64,000 bases of DNA from JAWLEV01 sp046538105 (lineage in GTDB: Bacteria; Chloroflexota; Anaerolineae; UBA1429), in assembly GCA_046538105.1 (NCBI GenBank), contig JBKHJO010000001.1, positions 88,242 through 152,241 on the forward strand. The letters run 5' to 3'. The translations under genes and the position numbers were made by a program. Under the pieces are notes generated by a model, which was not told the DNA's origin, did no database searches, and was given only the letters and a program-made list of their open reading frames with translations. Shown one piece after another: positions 8,686 through 17,094 of this stretch. The number at the start of each line of letters is the position of its first letter. The first letter of the stretch is position 1.

Positions 8686-9612
8686 CTATTGTTGACTCCT
8701 TTGCTGTTCCAAAAGCTCATGCCAGGCGGCGAATCGATCCTGGTAGAAGATGAAAAAGGCGAGCGTGGTAGATGTGCCCACATAAGCGTTAGCCAGGATG
8801 GCCACGCCGGTTCCCAGGGGGGAGCCCAAAAGCAGGCGACCCCAGATAAAGCCCAGGCCTACGTTGATGACATTGCTCAGCAGGACAAGCCCTACTGTGG
8901 GCCAAAAGTTGACCCGCACGACGGTAAAGGAGTTTATCAGGGCCTGGAAAGGATTAGCCTCGGATAGGGTCACGGCCTGGGGAATGAACGACAGATAGAG
9001 CATTATCCAGAGGAGAGAGACCCCAATAAAGATCACAAAGGGTCCGAACAAAAAGCCGATGCCAAGGGCAAAGAGCCCCAGGATGCTCAGGGGAAGGATG
9101 ATAATGCCCAGGTACAACCAATAGAGAGGCGTGCGTTGCAGCAATTTTCGTCCACTCAGATGTTCATAGCGCGTTTCCTGTGCCAGCATGGCCAGAAAAA
9201 CGGAGGCGATAAACAGACCCAGAGCCAGTATGATGAGCTGGGCAAGAAATGTATGCCAATACGTAGAGAGTTCGATGACCCAGTCTGTGCCGGGATCGAT
9301 GGGCTTGATGCCCGCTATACTGGGCACACCCAATCTCCCCCAGGCCAATAATGCAAAAAGATTCGTTCTTCCCAATGTGGTCTGCAACATCTCTATAGTC
9401 ATCTCGAACATCTCGGCAACATTGGCATCCAAGTTGTCTGACGTCATCTCCATGCTTCTCTGTAAAGTATCGATCGTCTGCTCAACGACGGGAGCGATGG
9501 ATAGTTTGGGGCCCGCCCAAAAAAAGACGTCCAAAAGGATGGGTATCGCGGCCAGCCACAGTTTTCTGGCGACCCTGTTGAATCCGATTCTTAGGATATC
9601 AATGACGCTCAA
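8686..9612 (-). CDS. Polytopic membrane protein of unknown function, coupled to gyrB
   Basis: A 308-aa hydrophobic protein with about five or six membrane helices. The first is LWLAAIPILLDVFFWAG; others are FLAQLIILALGLFIASVF, LYLGIIILPLSILGLFALGI and ILANAYVGTSTTLAFFIFY. The Gly/Ala-rich late part resembles multi-pass 'DUF' proteins without catalytic motifs. I place the start at TTG 9610-9612 because GGAGGTGA stands 5 bases upstream. The longer GTG at 9633 abuts a good -10 box and would fall before the transcription start. It is transcribed just ahead of gyrB, with 2 bases between them. The function and the reason for the linkage are unknown. Confidence 0.75.
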   Translation of the reverse strand: MSVIDILRIGFNRVARKLWLAAIPILLDVFFWAGPKLSIAPVVEQTIDTLQRSMEMTSDNLDANVAEMFEMTIEMLQTTLGRTNLFALLAWGRLGVPSIAGIKPIDPGTDWVIELSTYWHTFLAQLIILALGLFIASVFLAMLAQETRYEHLSGRKLLQRTPLYWLYLGIIILPLSILGLFALGIGFLFGPFVIFIGVSLLWIMLYLSFIPQAVTLSEANPFQALINSFTVVRVNFWPTVGLVLLSNVINVGLGFIWGRLLLGSPLGTGVAILANAYVGTSTTLAFFIFYQDRFAAWHELLEQQRSQQ

Positions 9613-9633
9613 TCTGCTCACCTCCGAACACAC

Positions 9634-9662
9634 ATTCTACCACAGCCCGCCACGAATGAAAA
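9634..9662 (-). promoter_or_regulatory. Sigma70-type promoter for the membrane protein-gyrB operon
   Basis: On the minus strand TTTTCA (9657-9662), a 17-base spacer, then TAGAAT (9634-9639). Transcription would begin near 9627, leaving a short leader that contains the GGAGGTGA before the TTG at 9612. Confidence 0.5.
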
Positions 9663-9694
9663 AAGACAGGGAGATGTGTAACAAGGAAAAGGGG

Positions 9695-11281
9695 TCAAGC
9701 CTTCTCGTGGACGATCTGCCCTCCGAGGATGGTCACACACACGGATGTGGTGAGGAGTTTTCTCTCCGGATGCTCATAGATATCGTCTTCCAGCACGATG
9801 AGATCGGCCAGTTTTCCCGGGGTCAGGCTGCCTTTTATCTGTGACTCGCCAGAGGCCGTGGCGGACCCCACCGTATAGGCGTGCAATGCCTCGTCGAGGT
9901 TCAACCTCTCCTGTGGATACCAGCCGCCTTGAGGATATCCGTCCGGACGCTGTCGAGTGATGGCTGCATAAAGTCCCTTTAGAGGGTCGAGGGGTTCCAC
10001 CGGGCAGTCCGTGCCAAAGGCCAACGTGGCGCCCGTTTCCAGGACGCTGCGCCATGCATAGCCCCAGCGGGCGCGCGCCCCCCAATGGCGGTCAGCCATA
10101 TCCATATCGTGAATGGCGTGAATAGGCTGCATGGAAGCGACCACGCCAAGTTGGGACAGGCGGGGAATATCCTGGGGAGAGAGAAGTTGCACATGCTCGA
10201 TACGTTGGGGCAGAGCAGACGAAAGCCCTGCCTGTAAGACTCTTTCGTAGACATCAAGGACGCGCCTGTTGGCGCCGTCCCCGATGGCGTGAATGGCGCA
10301 GGCCAGCCCCCCACGGGCCGCTGTGCTTACGGCTTGGTACATCTCTTTCGATTCGGTGACCGGCACGCCACGATCGCCGGGTCGACCTTCGTAGGGTTCC
10401 ATCATCTCTGCCGTGGCGGAGCCCAACGCGCCGTCCGCGAACAACTTGACGTGGCCGATGCGCAACAGATCGTTGCCAAAGCCCGTTCGCAGGCCGAGTT
10501 GGCGGGCTGCTGCCAGGTTATCAACGGGGATCATGTGCCACACACGGAGGGTGAGGTTGCCGTCGTTCTCCAGCCGCTGAAAGGCGGCCAGGGCATCGGA
10601 GCCCTCGCAATTGTGGATGCCCGTTATCCCCAGCCGCGCCGCATCCCTCATGGCGGCCCGCATGGCCTGATCCATGGTTTCGGTGTCTGGTGTGGGAATG
10701 TGTTCCCTTATCAGTGCCTGGGCCTTTTCGGTAAGTATGCCCGAGGGGTCCCCATCGGAATGACGCCGTATCTGCCCTCCGGGAGGATCGGGTGTGGAGG
10801 CATCTATGTCCGTCATCTGCAAGGCACGGGAGTTGACCCACAACGCATGTCCATCCTTGGAAGAGAGGGCCACGGGGACGTGGCGCACGACGCCGTCCAG
10901 ATCGTCCCGCGTGGGCTGAACGGGCTCTGGCCATACGTTATGATTCCAGCCTCGTCCTAACAGCCACTGATCCTCTCGCAGTTCTCTTGCGGCCCTCTGT
11001 ATTCGCTGCAGGGTCTCGTTCAGAGAGGGAGCCTCAGCCAGATCCACCTGTTGGAGCAGCAGCCCGTAGGAGGAAAAATGCACGTGGGCGTCGATAAAGC
11101 CCGGCAACACAGTACGCCGGGCCAGGTCAAGGCGTTCGGCTTTGGGGCAGAGATCGAGCATGTCCTGGGATGACCCGATGGCCCGGATGCGATCTCCGCA
11201 AATGGCGAGGGCCTCTACCACGGGGACAGAGGGGTCCAGGGTATGAATCGAGCCATTGAAGAGCACAATCTCTCGTTGCAC
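9695..11281 (-). CDS. Metal-dependent amidohydrolase, YtcJ-like
   Basis: A 528-aa member of the amidohydrolase superfamily (amidohydrolase 3/YtcJ branch), which hydrolyses N-acyl or imide-type bonds. It has the first metal site FIDAHVHFSSYG, HAIGDGANRRVL (His site), a second His cluster in RIEHVQLL, and the late Asp in FGTDCPVEPLDP. The C-terminal small beta domain ends ADLIVLEDDIYE. Length fits the family (about 530 aa). The GTG at 11281 has AGGAG 6 bases upstream. A TTG two codons earlier would overlap the ribosome site. It is followed on the same strand by the membrane protein-gyrB promoter and preceded by ssb, so it may be monocistronic. Substrate unknown. Confidence 0.9.
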   Translation of the reverse strand: MQREIVLFNGSIHTLDPSVPVVEALAICGDRIRAIGSSQDMLDLCPKAERLDLARRTVLPGFIDAHVHFSSYGLLLQQVDLAEAPSLNETLQRIQRAARELREDQWLLGRGWNHNVWPEPVQPTRDDLDGVVRHVPVALSSKDGHALWVNSRALQMTDIDASTPDPPGGQIRRHSDGDPSGILTEKAQALIREHIPTPDTETMDQAMRAAMRDAARLGITGIHNCEGSDALAAFQRLENDGNLTLRVWHMIPVDNLAAARQLGLRTGFGNDLLRIGHVKLFADGALGSATAEMMEPYEGRPGDRGVPVTESKEMYQAVSTAARGGLACAIHAIGDGANRRVLDVYERVLQAGLSSALPQRIEHVQLLSPQDIPRLSQLGVVASMQPIHAIHDMDMADRHWGARARWGYAWRSVLETGATLAFGTDCPVEPLDPLKGLYAAITRQRPDGYPQGGWYPQERLNLDEALHAYTVGSATASGESQIKGSLTPGKLADLIVLEDDIYEHPERKLLTTSVCVTILGGQIVHEKA

Positions 11282-11361
11282 GCACAACTCCTGTTTTACA
11301 AGGTTTTAATGGCCTCTCTGATATCGGTCCAACAGAGTGGGATAGCCAGTATTGGAGAGGT

Positions 11362-11775
11362 CTAGAAAGGGATCTCTTCCTCATCGGTGGTGGAGGGAGG
11401 GCTTTCCTCTTCATGACCTTCTGGGAAAGGTTCCTCTGCGGTCTGGCCACGCCCGCCAAGAAACTGTACATTTTGCGCCGTCACGTCCAAAGAGGCTCGC
11501 CACTGACCATCTCGTCCCTGATATGGCTCAGGTGGGTCAAGTCTCCCCTCTACAAAGACCTGGCGCCCCTTGGAGAGATATTGGTTACAGGTCTCTGCCA
11601 GGCGTCGCCAGGCGGTAACGCGGAACCACACCGTGCGTTTCTGTGTCTGCCCGTCGGAATCGGTCCAGCGACGATTGGTGGCCACAGAGAAATTGGTGAC
11701 GGGCGTTCCGTCGGGTGTATAGCGCATCTCGGGATCGCGGCCCAGATTGCCGATGATAATAATCTTCTGATACAT
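11362..11775 (-). CDS. ssb: Single-stranded DNA-binding protein
   Basis: A 137-aa OB-fold protein that coats single-stranded DNA in replication, repair and recombination. It starts MYQKIIIIGNLGRDPEMRYT and continues with FSVATNRRW and TVWFRVTAW, the standard SSB core through about residue 105. The tail is acidic and ends DEEEIPF, the conserved tip that recruits partner proteins. It has an excellent AAAGGAGG ribosome site and a clear promoter of its own immediately upstream. No rpsF or rpsR is adjacent, unlike the common bacterial arrangement. Confidence 0.97.
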   Translation of the reverse strand: MYQKIIIIGNLGRDPEMRYTPDGTPVTNFSVATNRRWTDSDGQTQKRTVWFRVTAWRRLAETCNQYLSKGRQVFVEGRLDPPEPYQGRDGQWRASLDVTAQNVQFLGGRGQTAEEPFPEGHEEESPPSTTDEEEIPF

Positions 11776-11810
11776 TGTTGCCTCCTTTAGATCCGGTTGA
11801 CGTGGGAGCG

Positions 11811-11839
11811 ATTATAACATGAACGAAGGTGTTGAGCAA
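11811..11839 (-). promoter_or_regulatory. Promoter of ssb
   Basis: Reading the minus strand, TTGCTC (11834-11839), 17-base spacer, TATAAT (11811-11816). It is back-to-back with the plus-strand promoter at 11864-11892, with only 24 bases between the two -35 boxes. Confidence 0.65.
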
Positions 11840-11863
11840 TGAGAGATTGTAGAAAAGACCACA

Positions 11864-11892
11864 TTGCAAAGGGGGAGGGCTTTGTTTATAAT
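11864..11892 (+). promoter_or_regulatory. Promoter of the lipoprotein gene
   Basis: TTGCAA (11864-11869), a 17-base spacer and a consensus TATAAT (11887-11892). Transcription would start near 11899, just before the AGGAGG that serves the TTG start at 11920. Confidence 0.65.
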
Positions 11893-11919
11893 ACGGGCAA
11901 TGTTACAGGAGGAGATGCT

Positions 11920-12741
11920 TTGGAGCTCGATTACGCGTCAATGGGAGCGGGCATGAGCAGACGCACGACAGTTCTTTTGGTTTCGTTGATTTCGTTGATT
12001 GCGGCGTCTGTATTTGCGGGGGGATGCGATAGGGCCACGCCCACCCTGTCATCCGAGGGGGGGAAGGCTACCGCGCCACAGGAGGTAGATGCCGCCACAC
12101 CCGCCCCGACTATGCCCACGGCAGAATCCGAGACGACGCTCACGGGGGAGGCAGTTATCGAACCTGCAGAGACCCCTGTCTTGTCACCAGGGCCGGCGTT
12201 GCTAGCGCCACCCGATGAAATGGTGGGGACGGCTATCGACCTGGTGTGGGCCTGGGAACAGGAGTTAGGCGAGGACGAATGGTTCGAACTGCAGATATGG
12301 CCCGACGATCCGGAGACCGAACCAGAGGCGTATGACTGGTATAAGGAAAAACAGGAGCGTATCACCTCGGCGACCCTTTCCCCCGGTGGTTATTTCTGGC
12401 AGGTACTTGTGGTGCAGGGACGTGAGGAAGAGCGTGGTGAGGTGATGGATCTTGACTATGTAAAACCTCCACGTTTTACTCTTGTACGTCCCTCTTTGAG
12501 GCGAGGGGAGCCAGGGGTGGCTCCTGCTGCGACGGATACACCGACTCTGCAGTCTGTCTATCCAACGGAGACACCGAGGGGGCCTACCCCAACGCTGACG
12601 GATACGCCTGTACAGCCGATGCCGACTGATACGCCGCAGCCTACATCAACAGATACCCCAATACCGCCGACGGACACGCCAGAACCGCCAGCGTATCCGG
12701 GTACAGCAACACCAGCGAATGGCGACTATCCTTATCCCTGA
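11920..12741 (+). CDS. Thr/Pro-rich lipoprotein
   Basis: A 273-aa secreted protein. After a short basic stretch (MSRRTT) comes a hydrophobic segment VLLVSLISLIAASVFAGGC whose end is a lipobox-like A-G-G-C, so it is probably anchored by lipid outside the membrane. A middle domain around residues 95-190 (LVWAWEQELGEDEWFELQIW) resembles the fibronectin-like proteins that Chloroflexota carry. The last 80 residues are TPT-type repeats, such as PTDTPQPTSTDTP. The TTG at 11920 is chosen because AGGAGG stands 7 bases before it. The ATG at 11953 (MSRRTT) would also leave the signal intact but has a poorer site. It precedes a TPR/LysM membrane protein on the same strand. Confidence 0.75.
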   Translation: MELDYASMGAGMSRRTTVLLVSLISLIAASVFAGGCDRATPTLSSEGGKATAPQEVDAATPAPTMPTAESETTLTGEAVIEPAETPVLSPGPALLAPPDEMVGTAIDLVWAWEQELGEDEWFELQIWPDDPETEPEAYDWYKEKQERITSATLSPGGYFWQVLVVQGREEERGEVMDLDYVKPPRFTLVRPSLRRGEPGVAPAATDTPTLQSVYPTETPRGPTPTLTDTPVQPMPTDTPQPTSTDTPIPPTDTPEPPAYPGTATPANGDYPYP

Positions 12742-12868
12742 TTTTGACCGGTGTCGTTTGGGCCTTTGAGGATTGGTGTGATGCGCCGTGGGGCCGTGGT
12801 AAGGTCTGGGGCATGTTCACGGACTTTTGTTTGCAGTACGGATGATGAGGCTATTCGAGGGAGGACGT

Positions 12869-14356
12869 TTGCAGAGAGAACGCGTTCTGGATGCGAGTTT
12901 ATGGTGTTTGGCGCTTTTGGGGCCCGCCCTGTATTTGGCGGGGATCATGGCCCAAGGGATGGCTGTCTTTAACCTGGAGTACGCGCGTCTGGGGATAACC
13001 TACGTCGTGCTGGCTTTGAGCGCCGGTTGCGCTGCGTATCTGACTTTTCGTCACGGTCGTTCCACGTGGCATCTGGTGGCTGGCGTCGTGCTGCTGATCA
13101 ATCTGGGATCCGTCGGGGTCTCTGGCGTATTTTGGCTGCGAAATACACATCGGGCCATGGCAGAGATCAGGGACGCGCAGGTAGAAGCAGGAAAGGTGGG
13201 AGTTCTGGTTGCTCCGATCGATCAATCCTCCGAGGCGGCAAGTGAGGCACGGGCCATCGAGAAGAGAGTCGGCGATACTGTGGAGCGCATGGGGTTGGAT
13301 GCTTATACCACGGTGCGGCATGTGACCCATCCTTTCGTATCCGCCAGCCAGGCCAGAGCCTGGGGGGAGAGCATGGGCGGACACATCGTCGTCTGGGGGA
13401 CGGAAGACGGAACAAGGCGCGATGCCGCCTACTCTATCACGGTGCTCAGCGGCAATCAAACCGATATCGCCCTTGACTCGTTCAGCCTTATGCTTCTTAT
13501 GGTCACTCAGGATACTCTGGTGCTATCTGCCAAAGGGGCTTCTGGGGAAATCTTTGCTCAGGAGGTTGTGGCGCCCCTCTCGACGGGATTTGCGTGTCTT
13601 GCCGTTGGACAGCCTCGCCTGGCTGCGGGGCAGTTCCATCGGGTGATGAATAGCGACCTCTTGCCCGAAGATGACCTTCCGTCGTTGCATAATCATTTTG
13701 GCACGGCGTTATTGCGGCTTGACCGGCCCGATCTGGCATTTCAAGAGTACGAGGCCTCCAATGCTCTGAATCCCAACGCCAGGGCATGGATAGGCATCGG
13801 CAATGTAAAGATGGCCCAGCGTGAGTGGTCGGCCGCCAGCGAGGCTTTTTCTCGGGCGCTGGCCCTCGATCCCTATGATCCCGTGGCTTATTGCGGTCTG
13901 GGGATCGTATACGCTCGGCAGCATGATCTCCGGCGCGCTTTGTCTTCCTATGATCAGGCCATCTCTTTGGTGCCCGAGGAGGCTGCTCCTTATGCTCTCA
14001 AGGCCTTGACGTACGAGTTGATGGGCGAGGTGTCGGCGGCGCGGGATGCCTATCGCAATTGTGTGGTACGTGCGGGATCCCATGCGGGGCTTTATGCTGC
14101 CGCAGAGGAGCGAGCGGCATATATCCTCCAGCATCCACCCACAGCCGTTCCCACGGCGACGCCGCGTCCCATTCCCACACCTACGCCTATTCCCACGTCG
14201 TCCATGTATCGCGTGGAGCGAGGAGACACCGTACAGGAGATCGCCAATGAGTTTGGTGTTTCTGTGCAGGACTTGGTACGGTTGAATGAACTGGAAGATC
14301 CCCATGCTATCGGCGCCGGTCAGGTATTGCTGATTCCCCAGAAGCCGCCACCTTGA
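12869..14356 (+). CDS. Membrane protein with TPR repeats and a C-terminal LysM domain
   Basis: A 495-aa protein. Three membrane helices lie in the first 95 residues (LWCLALLGPALYLAGIM, then ITYVVLALSAGCAAYL, then LVAGVVLLINLGSVGVSG). Then comes an alpha/beta domain (VGVLVAPIDQSSEAASEARA) and a block of TPR repeats (about 255-405) with motifs such as HNHFGTALLRLDRPDLAFQE and YCGLGIVYARQHDLRRALSS. A Pro/Thr linker follows, then a LysM domain from about 443 (YRVERGDTVQEIANEFGV). It likely bridges membrane and peptidoglycan. The TTG at 12869 has GAGGGAGGA upstream; a longer frame starts at 12827. It follows the lipoprotein by 127 bases. Confidence 0.82.
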   Translation: MQRERVLDASLWCLALLGPALYLAGIMAQGMAVFNLEYARLGITYVVLALSAGCAAYLTFRHGRSTWHLVAGVVLLINLGSVGVSGVFWLRNTHRAMAEIRDAQVEAGKVGVLVAPIDQSSEAASEARAIEKRVGDTVERMGLDAYTTVRHVTHPFVSASQARAWGESMGGHIVVWGTEDGTRRDAAYSITVLSGNQTDIALDSFSLMLLMVTQDTLVLSAKGASGEIFAQEVVAPLSTGFACLAVGQPRLAAGQFHRVMNSDLLPEDDLPSLHNHFGTALLRLDRPDLAFQEYEASNALNPNARAWIGIGNVKMAQREWSAASEAFSRALALDPYDPVAYCGLGIVYARQHDLRRALSSYDQAISLVPEEAAPYALKALTYELMGEVSAARDAYRNCVVRAGSHAGLYAAAEERAAYILQHPPTAVPTATPRPIPTPTPIPTSSMYRVERGDTVQEIANEFGVSVQDLVRLNELEDPHAIGAGQVLLIPQKPPP

Positions 14357-14357
14357 T

Positions 14358-14462
14358 ATGAGCAGGGAGGAGCGTCAGGGTCAGATCTTTTCGCCCTGGC
14401 GAATGCTGGAGCATCTGCGGCGTTCAGGGGAGGGACTGGTGGTGCTGGATCTTGTAAATTAG
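14358..14462 (+). other. Short open frame (34 codons), possible remnant
   Basis: An ATG one base after the LysM gene stop opens a 34-codon frame, starting MSREERQGQIFSPWRMLEHL and ending VVLDLVN at TAG 14460-14462. There is no good ribosome site. The pattern FSPWRMLEHL, a short gap, then V-x-L-D-x-x-N resembles the first 35 residues of some SPASM-type radical SAM proteins, where xxDxTNRCN follows. It could be a broken gene start or chance. I would not count it as a gene without comparison. Confidence 0.2.
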
Positions 14463-14500
14463 TATGGACGTTTTGATTAGTTTATCTTTGAAGGAGAGTT

Positions 14501-15655
14501 ATGAAGATCACGGCTATCAAGTGTTATCCCGTATGGGTGGGACACAGGAACCAGTTCGTCGTCAAGGTGGAGACCGACGACGGTATCTATGGTCTGGGAG
14601 AGGGCGGCCTCTCTGGCCGTGAACTGGCCATGAAGGGCGCTGTGGAGCACTATGCCAACTGGCTTGTGGGACGCGATCCCATGCGACGGGGGGCGCTGTG
14701 GCAGGAGATGTACCGGAGTCAGTATTTCGAGGGCGGGCGCGTGCTCACGGCGGCCATCTCGGCCATCGACATCGCCCTCTATGATATCGCTGGCAAAGCG
14801 TTGGGGGTGCCGGTCTATGAGTTGCTGGGGGGCAAGCACCGCGATTTTGTGCCGGGTTTTGCCACGACAGGCGGCAGCACCTATGAGGAGGTGCTGGAAG
14901 GCGTGGAGTTGCTTTTGGAAAACGACTGGCCCGCCATTCGTATCGGGTTGGCCAGGCCGCCGTATGAGGATCCTCAACTCTATGAGCCACGCGAGTCGAT
15001 TCCCCTGACGGCGCGGTGGATGACGAGGTTGCGGGAAGACGTGGGCTCAGGGCCGGTGCTGGGCGTAGAGTATCATCATCGTCTAACAGTTGCCGAGGCC
15101 GCTTCCTTCTGTCAACGCATGCCCCAGGGCACCCTCGATTTCCTGGAGGAGCCCATCCGGGATGAGGCGCCGGAAGCCTATGAGGCCCTGCGCGGCATGA
15201 CCGACGTGCCCTTTGCCATCGGGGAGGAATTCTCCAGCAAATGGCAGTTCTTGCCCTATATCGAGCGAGGCATCACGAACTTTGCCCGTGTCGATGTGTG
15301 TAACGTGGGTGGCCTGACTGAGGCTAAAAAGGTCGCGGGTTGGGCTGAGGCCCATTATATAGATCTCATGCCCCACAATCCACTGGGACCCATCTGCACG
15401 GCGGCAAGCGTACATCTGGGGGCGGCGGTGCCCAACTTTGCCTGGTTGGAGGCGCGGGCCACGCCCACCGAGGATCGGGACATGGCTCCCGATCTGTTCC
15501 CCGTCCAGGTGACTCTTGAGGGCAATCGCTATCCGGTGCCCGACGGACCCGGGTTGGGGGTGGACTTTGATGAGGAGTTGGCCTCCGAGCAGGAGTTTGA
15601 GATGTGGGAGGCGTCACATCTGCATCGCCGTGACGGATCGTACACGAACTGGTAG
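14501..15655 (+). CDS. Enolase-superfamily sugar-acid dehydratase (mandelate racemase/galactonate dehydratase-like)
   Basis: A 384-aa member of the MR-MLE group, which abstracts the proton alpha to a carboxylate and usually dehydrates or epimerises sugar acids. The N-terminal cap starts MKITAIKCYPVWVGHRNQFV and has GEGGLSGRE and AAISAIDIALYDIAGKALG. The barrel carries metal-site segments VEYHHRLT, LDFLEEPI and IGEEF, and the late catalytic stretch MPHNPLGPICTAASVHL as in galactonate dehydratase. The first metal ligand position is Glu rather than the usual Asp. GAAGGAGAG precedes the ATG. It heads a run with DegT aminotransferase and amidohydrolase. Exact substrate unknown. Confidence 0.9.
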   Translation: MKITAIKCYPVWVGHRNQFVVKVETDDGIYGLGEGGLSGRELAMKGAVEHYANWLVGRDPMRRGALWQEMYRSQYFEGGRVLTAAISAIDIALYDIAGKALGVPVYELLGGKHRDFVPGFATTGGSTYEEVLEGVELLLENDWPAIRIGLARPPYEDPQLYEPRESIPLTARWMTRLREDVGSGPVLGVEYHHRLTVAEAASFCQRMPQGTLDFLEEPIRDEAPEAYEALRGMTDVPFAIGEEFSSKWQFLPYIERGITNFARVDVCNVGGLTEAKKVAGWAEAHYIDLMPHNPLGPICTAASVHLGAAVPNFAWLEARATPTEDRDMAPDLFPVQVTLEGNRYPVPDGPGLGVDFDEELASEQEFEMWEASHLHRRDGSYTNW

Positions 15656-15722
15656 ACTGGGGAGGTTCTTCCTTTGTGTGACGCTATCATCGTCGACAAA
15701 GGAACAAAAGGGGGAAAGGATC

Positions 15723-17045
15723 ATGGTAAGCGGCAAACTTGCCATCCATGGAGGATCCAAGTCTGTACAAAAAGATTCGGAGGGGGCGTTCGATTGGCCT
15801 CCCGTCACCGAAGAGGATGAAGCAGCCGTGCTGGACGTGCTCCGCCGAGGGGCCATGTCGGGCACGGACGTGACGATGCAGTTTGAAAAAGAGTTTGCCG
15901 CCTGGCAGGGTACAGAATACGCTCTGGGTGTGAGTTCGGGCACGGCGGCCGTGCACAGCGCCATGTTCGGCTGCGGATTGGGCGTCGGGGACGAGTTGAT
16001 TTGCCCCAGCGTGACATACTGGGCCTCGGCGCTGCCAGCCCTTTCCCTGGGGGCCACGATCGTCTTTGCCGAGATAGATCCTGAGACGCTGTGTATCGAT
16101 CCCGATGATATCGAGCGGCACATCACCGAGTACACCAAGGCCATCATGGTGGTCCATTATCTGGGGCATCCGGCAGATATGGATTCCATCATGCAGATCG
16201 CACGTCGGCATGATCTAAAAGTGATCGAAGACGTTTCCCACGCGCAGGGAGGGCTGTATAAAGGGCAGAAATTGGGCACCTTTGGGGATGTGGCGGCCAT
16301 GTCCCTCATGAGTGGCAAGTCCTTTGCCACCGGTGAGGGGGGCATGGTGGTGACCGATGATCAGGAGACGTATGAGCGGGCGGTGGCCTTTGGCCACTAT
16401 GGGCGATATGACGACCGCATACAGACGGAATCCCTACGTCCCTTTCGCGGCCTGCCCCTGGGCGGCTACAAATATCGCATGCATCAGCTCAGTTCGGCCG
16501 TGGGACGGGTACAGCTCAAGTACTATGATGAGCGCTGTGAGGAGATCCGTCGGGCGATGAACTATTTCTGGGATCTCTTGGAGGGGGTTCCGGGTATAAG
16601 AGCGCATCGCGTGCCGCCCGATTCCTCCAGTAACATGGCGGGATGGTATGCCGCACGGGGTCTCTATCATCCCGAAGATTTGGAGGGATTGTCCGTCACC
16701 CGCTTTGCAGAGGCCGTTCGTGCAGAGGGTTCTCCCTGCCAGCCCGGTGCCAACAGGCCCCTGCATCTTCATCCTCTGTTGCAGACGTGCGACGTGTATG
16801 GCCATGGCAAGCCCACGCGCATCGCACAGGCTCGTCGAGACGTTCGTCAACCTTTGGGCAGCCTGCCCGTGAGTGAGGGCATCAGCGCCCGGCTCTACAG
16901 CATTCCCTGGTTCAAGCGTTACAGGCCGCGGGTCATAGCGCAGCATGCTCAGGCCTACCGCAAGGTAGCGGAGCACTATGACGACCTGTTGGAGGGTGAC
17001 GAGGGCAATGCGCCCGATCTTGGCGCTTGGCATTTCGTTGACTGA
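15723..17045 (+). CDS. DegT/DnrJ/EryC1-family PLP aminotransferase
   Basis: A 440-aa fold-type I PLP enzyme of the sugar aminotransferase family. It begins MVSGKLAIHGGSKSVQKDSE and shows YALGVSSGTAAVHSAMFGCG (phosphate cup), VIEDVSHAQGG (Asp that contacts the pyridine nitrogen) and MSGKSFATGEGGM with the Schiff-base Lys199. In catabolic settings such proteins can act on keto-sugars or act as dehydratases, so a sugar nucleotide is not implied. The ATG at 15723 follows GGGGGAAAGG. A long in-frame extension upstream overlaps the dehydratase gene and is unlikely. It sits between the enolase-superfamily and amidohydrolase genes, spacing 67 and 49 bases. Confidence 0.9.
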   Translation: MVSGKLAIHGGSKSVQKDSEGAFDWPPVTEEDEAAVLDVLRRGAMSGTDVTMQFEKEFAAWQGTEYALGVSSGTAAVHSAMFGCGLGVGDELICPSVTYWASALPALSLGATIVFAEIDPETLCIDPDDIERHITEYTKAIMVVHYLGHPADMDSIMQIARRHDLKVIEDVSHAQGGLYKGQKLGTFGDVAAMSLMSGKSFATGEGGMVVTDDQETYERAVAFGHYGRYDDRIQTESLRPFRGLPLGGYKYRMHQLSSAVGRVQLKYYDERCEEIRRAMNYFWDLLEGVPGIRAHRVPPDSSSNMAGWYAARGLYHPEDLEGLSVTRFAEAVRAEGSPCQPGANRPLHLHPLLQTCDVYGHGKPTRIAQARRDVRQPLGSLPVSEGISARLYSIPWFKRYRPRVIAQHAQAYRKVAEHYDDLLEGDEGNAPDLGAWHFVD

Positions 17046-17094
17046 AGACGCAGTGCGCCCCGATATCCTGGTGTTGTCAATATAGGAGGTAGGC

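Noticed and set aside
9613..9633. Upstream GTG start for the membrane protein
   Set aside because: It abuts the predicted -10 box and lies before the expected transcription start, while TTG 9612 has GGAGGTGA.
15516..15722. N-terminal extension of the DegT aminotransferase
   Set aside because: It overlaps the enolase-superfamily coding end and has no ribosome site; GGGGGAAAGG precedes the ATG at 15723.
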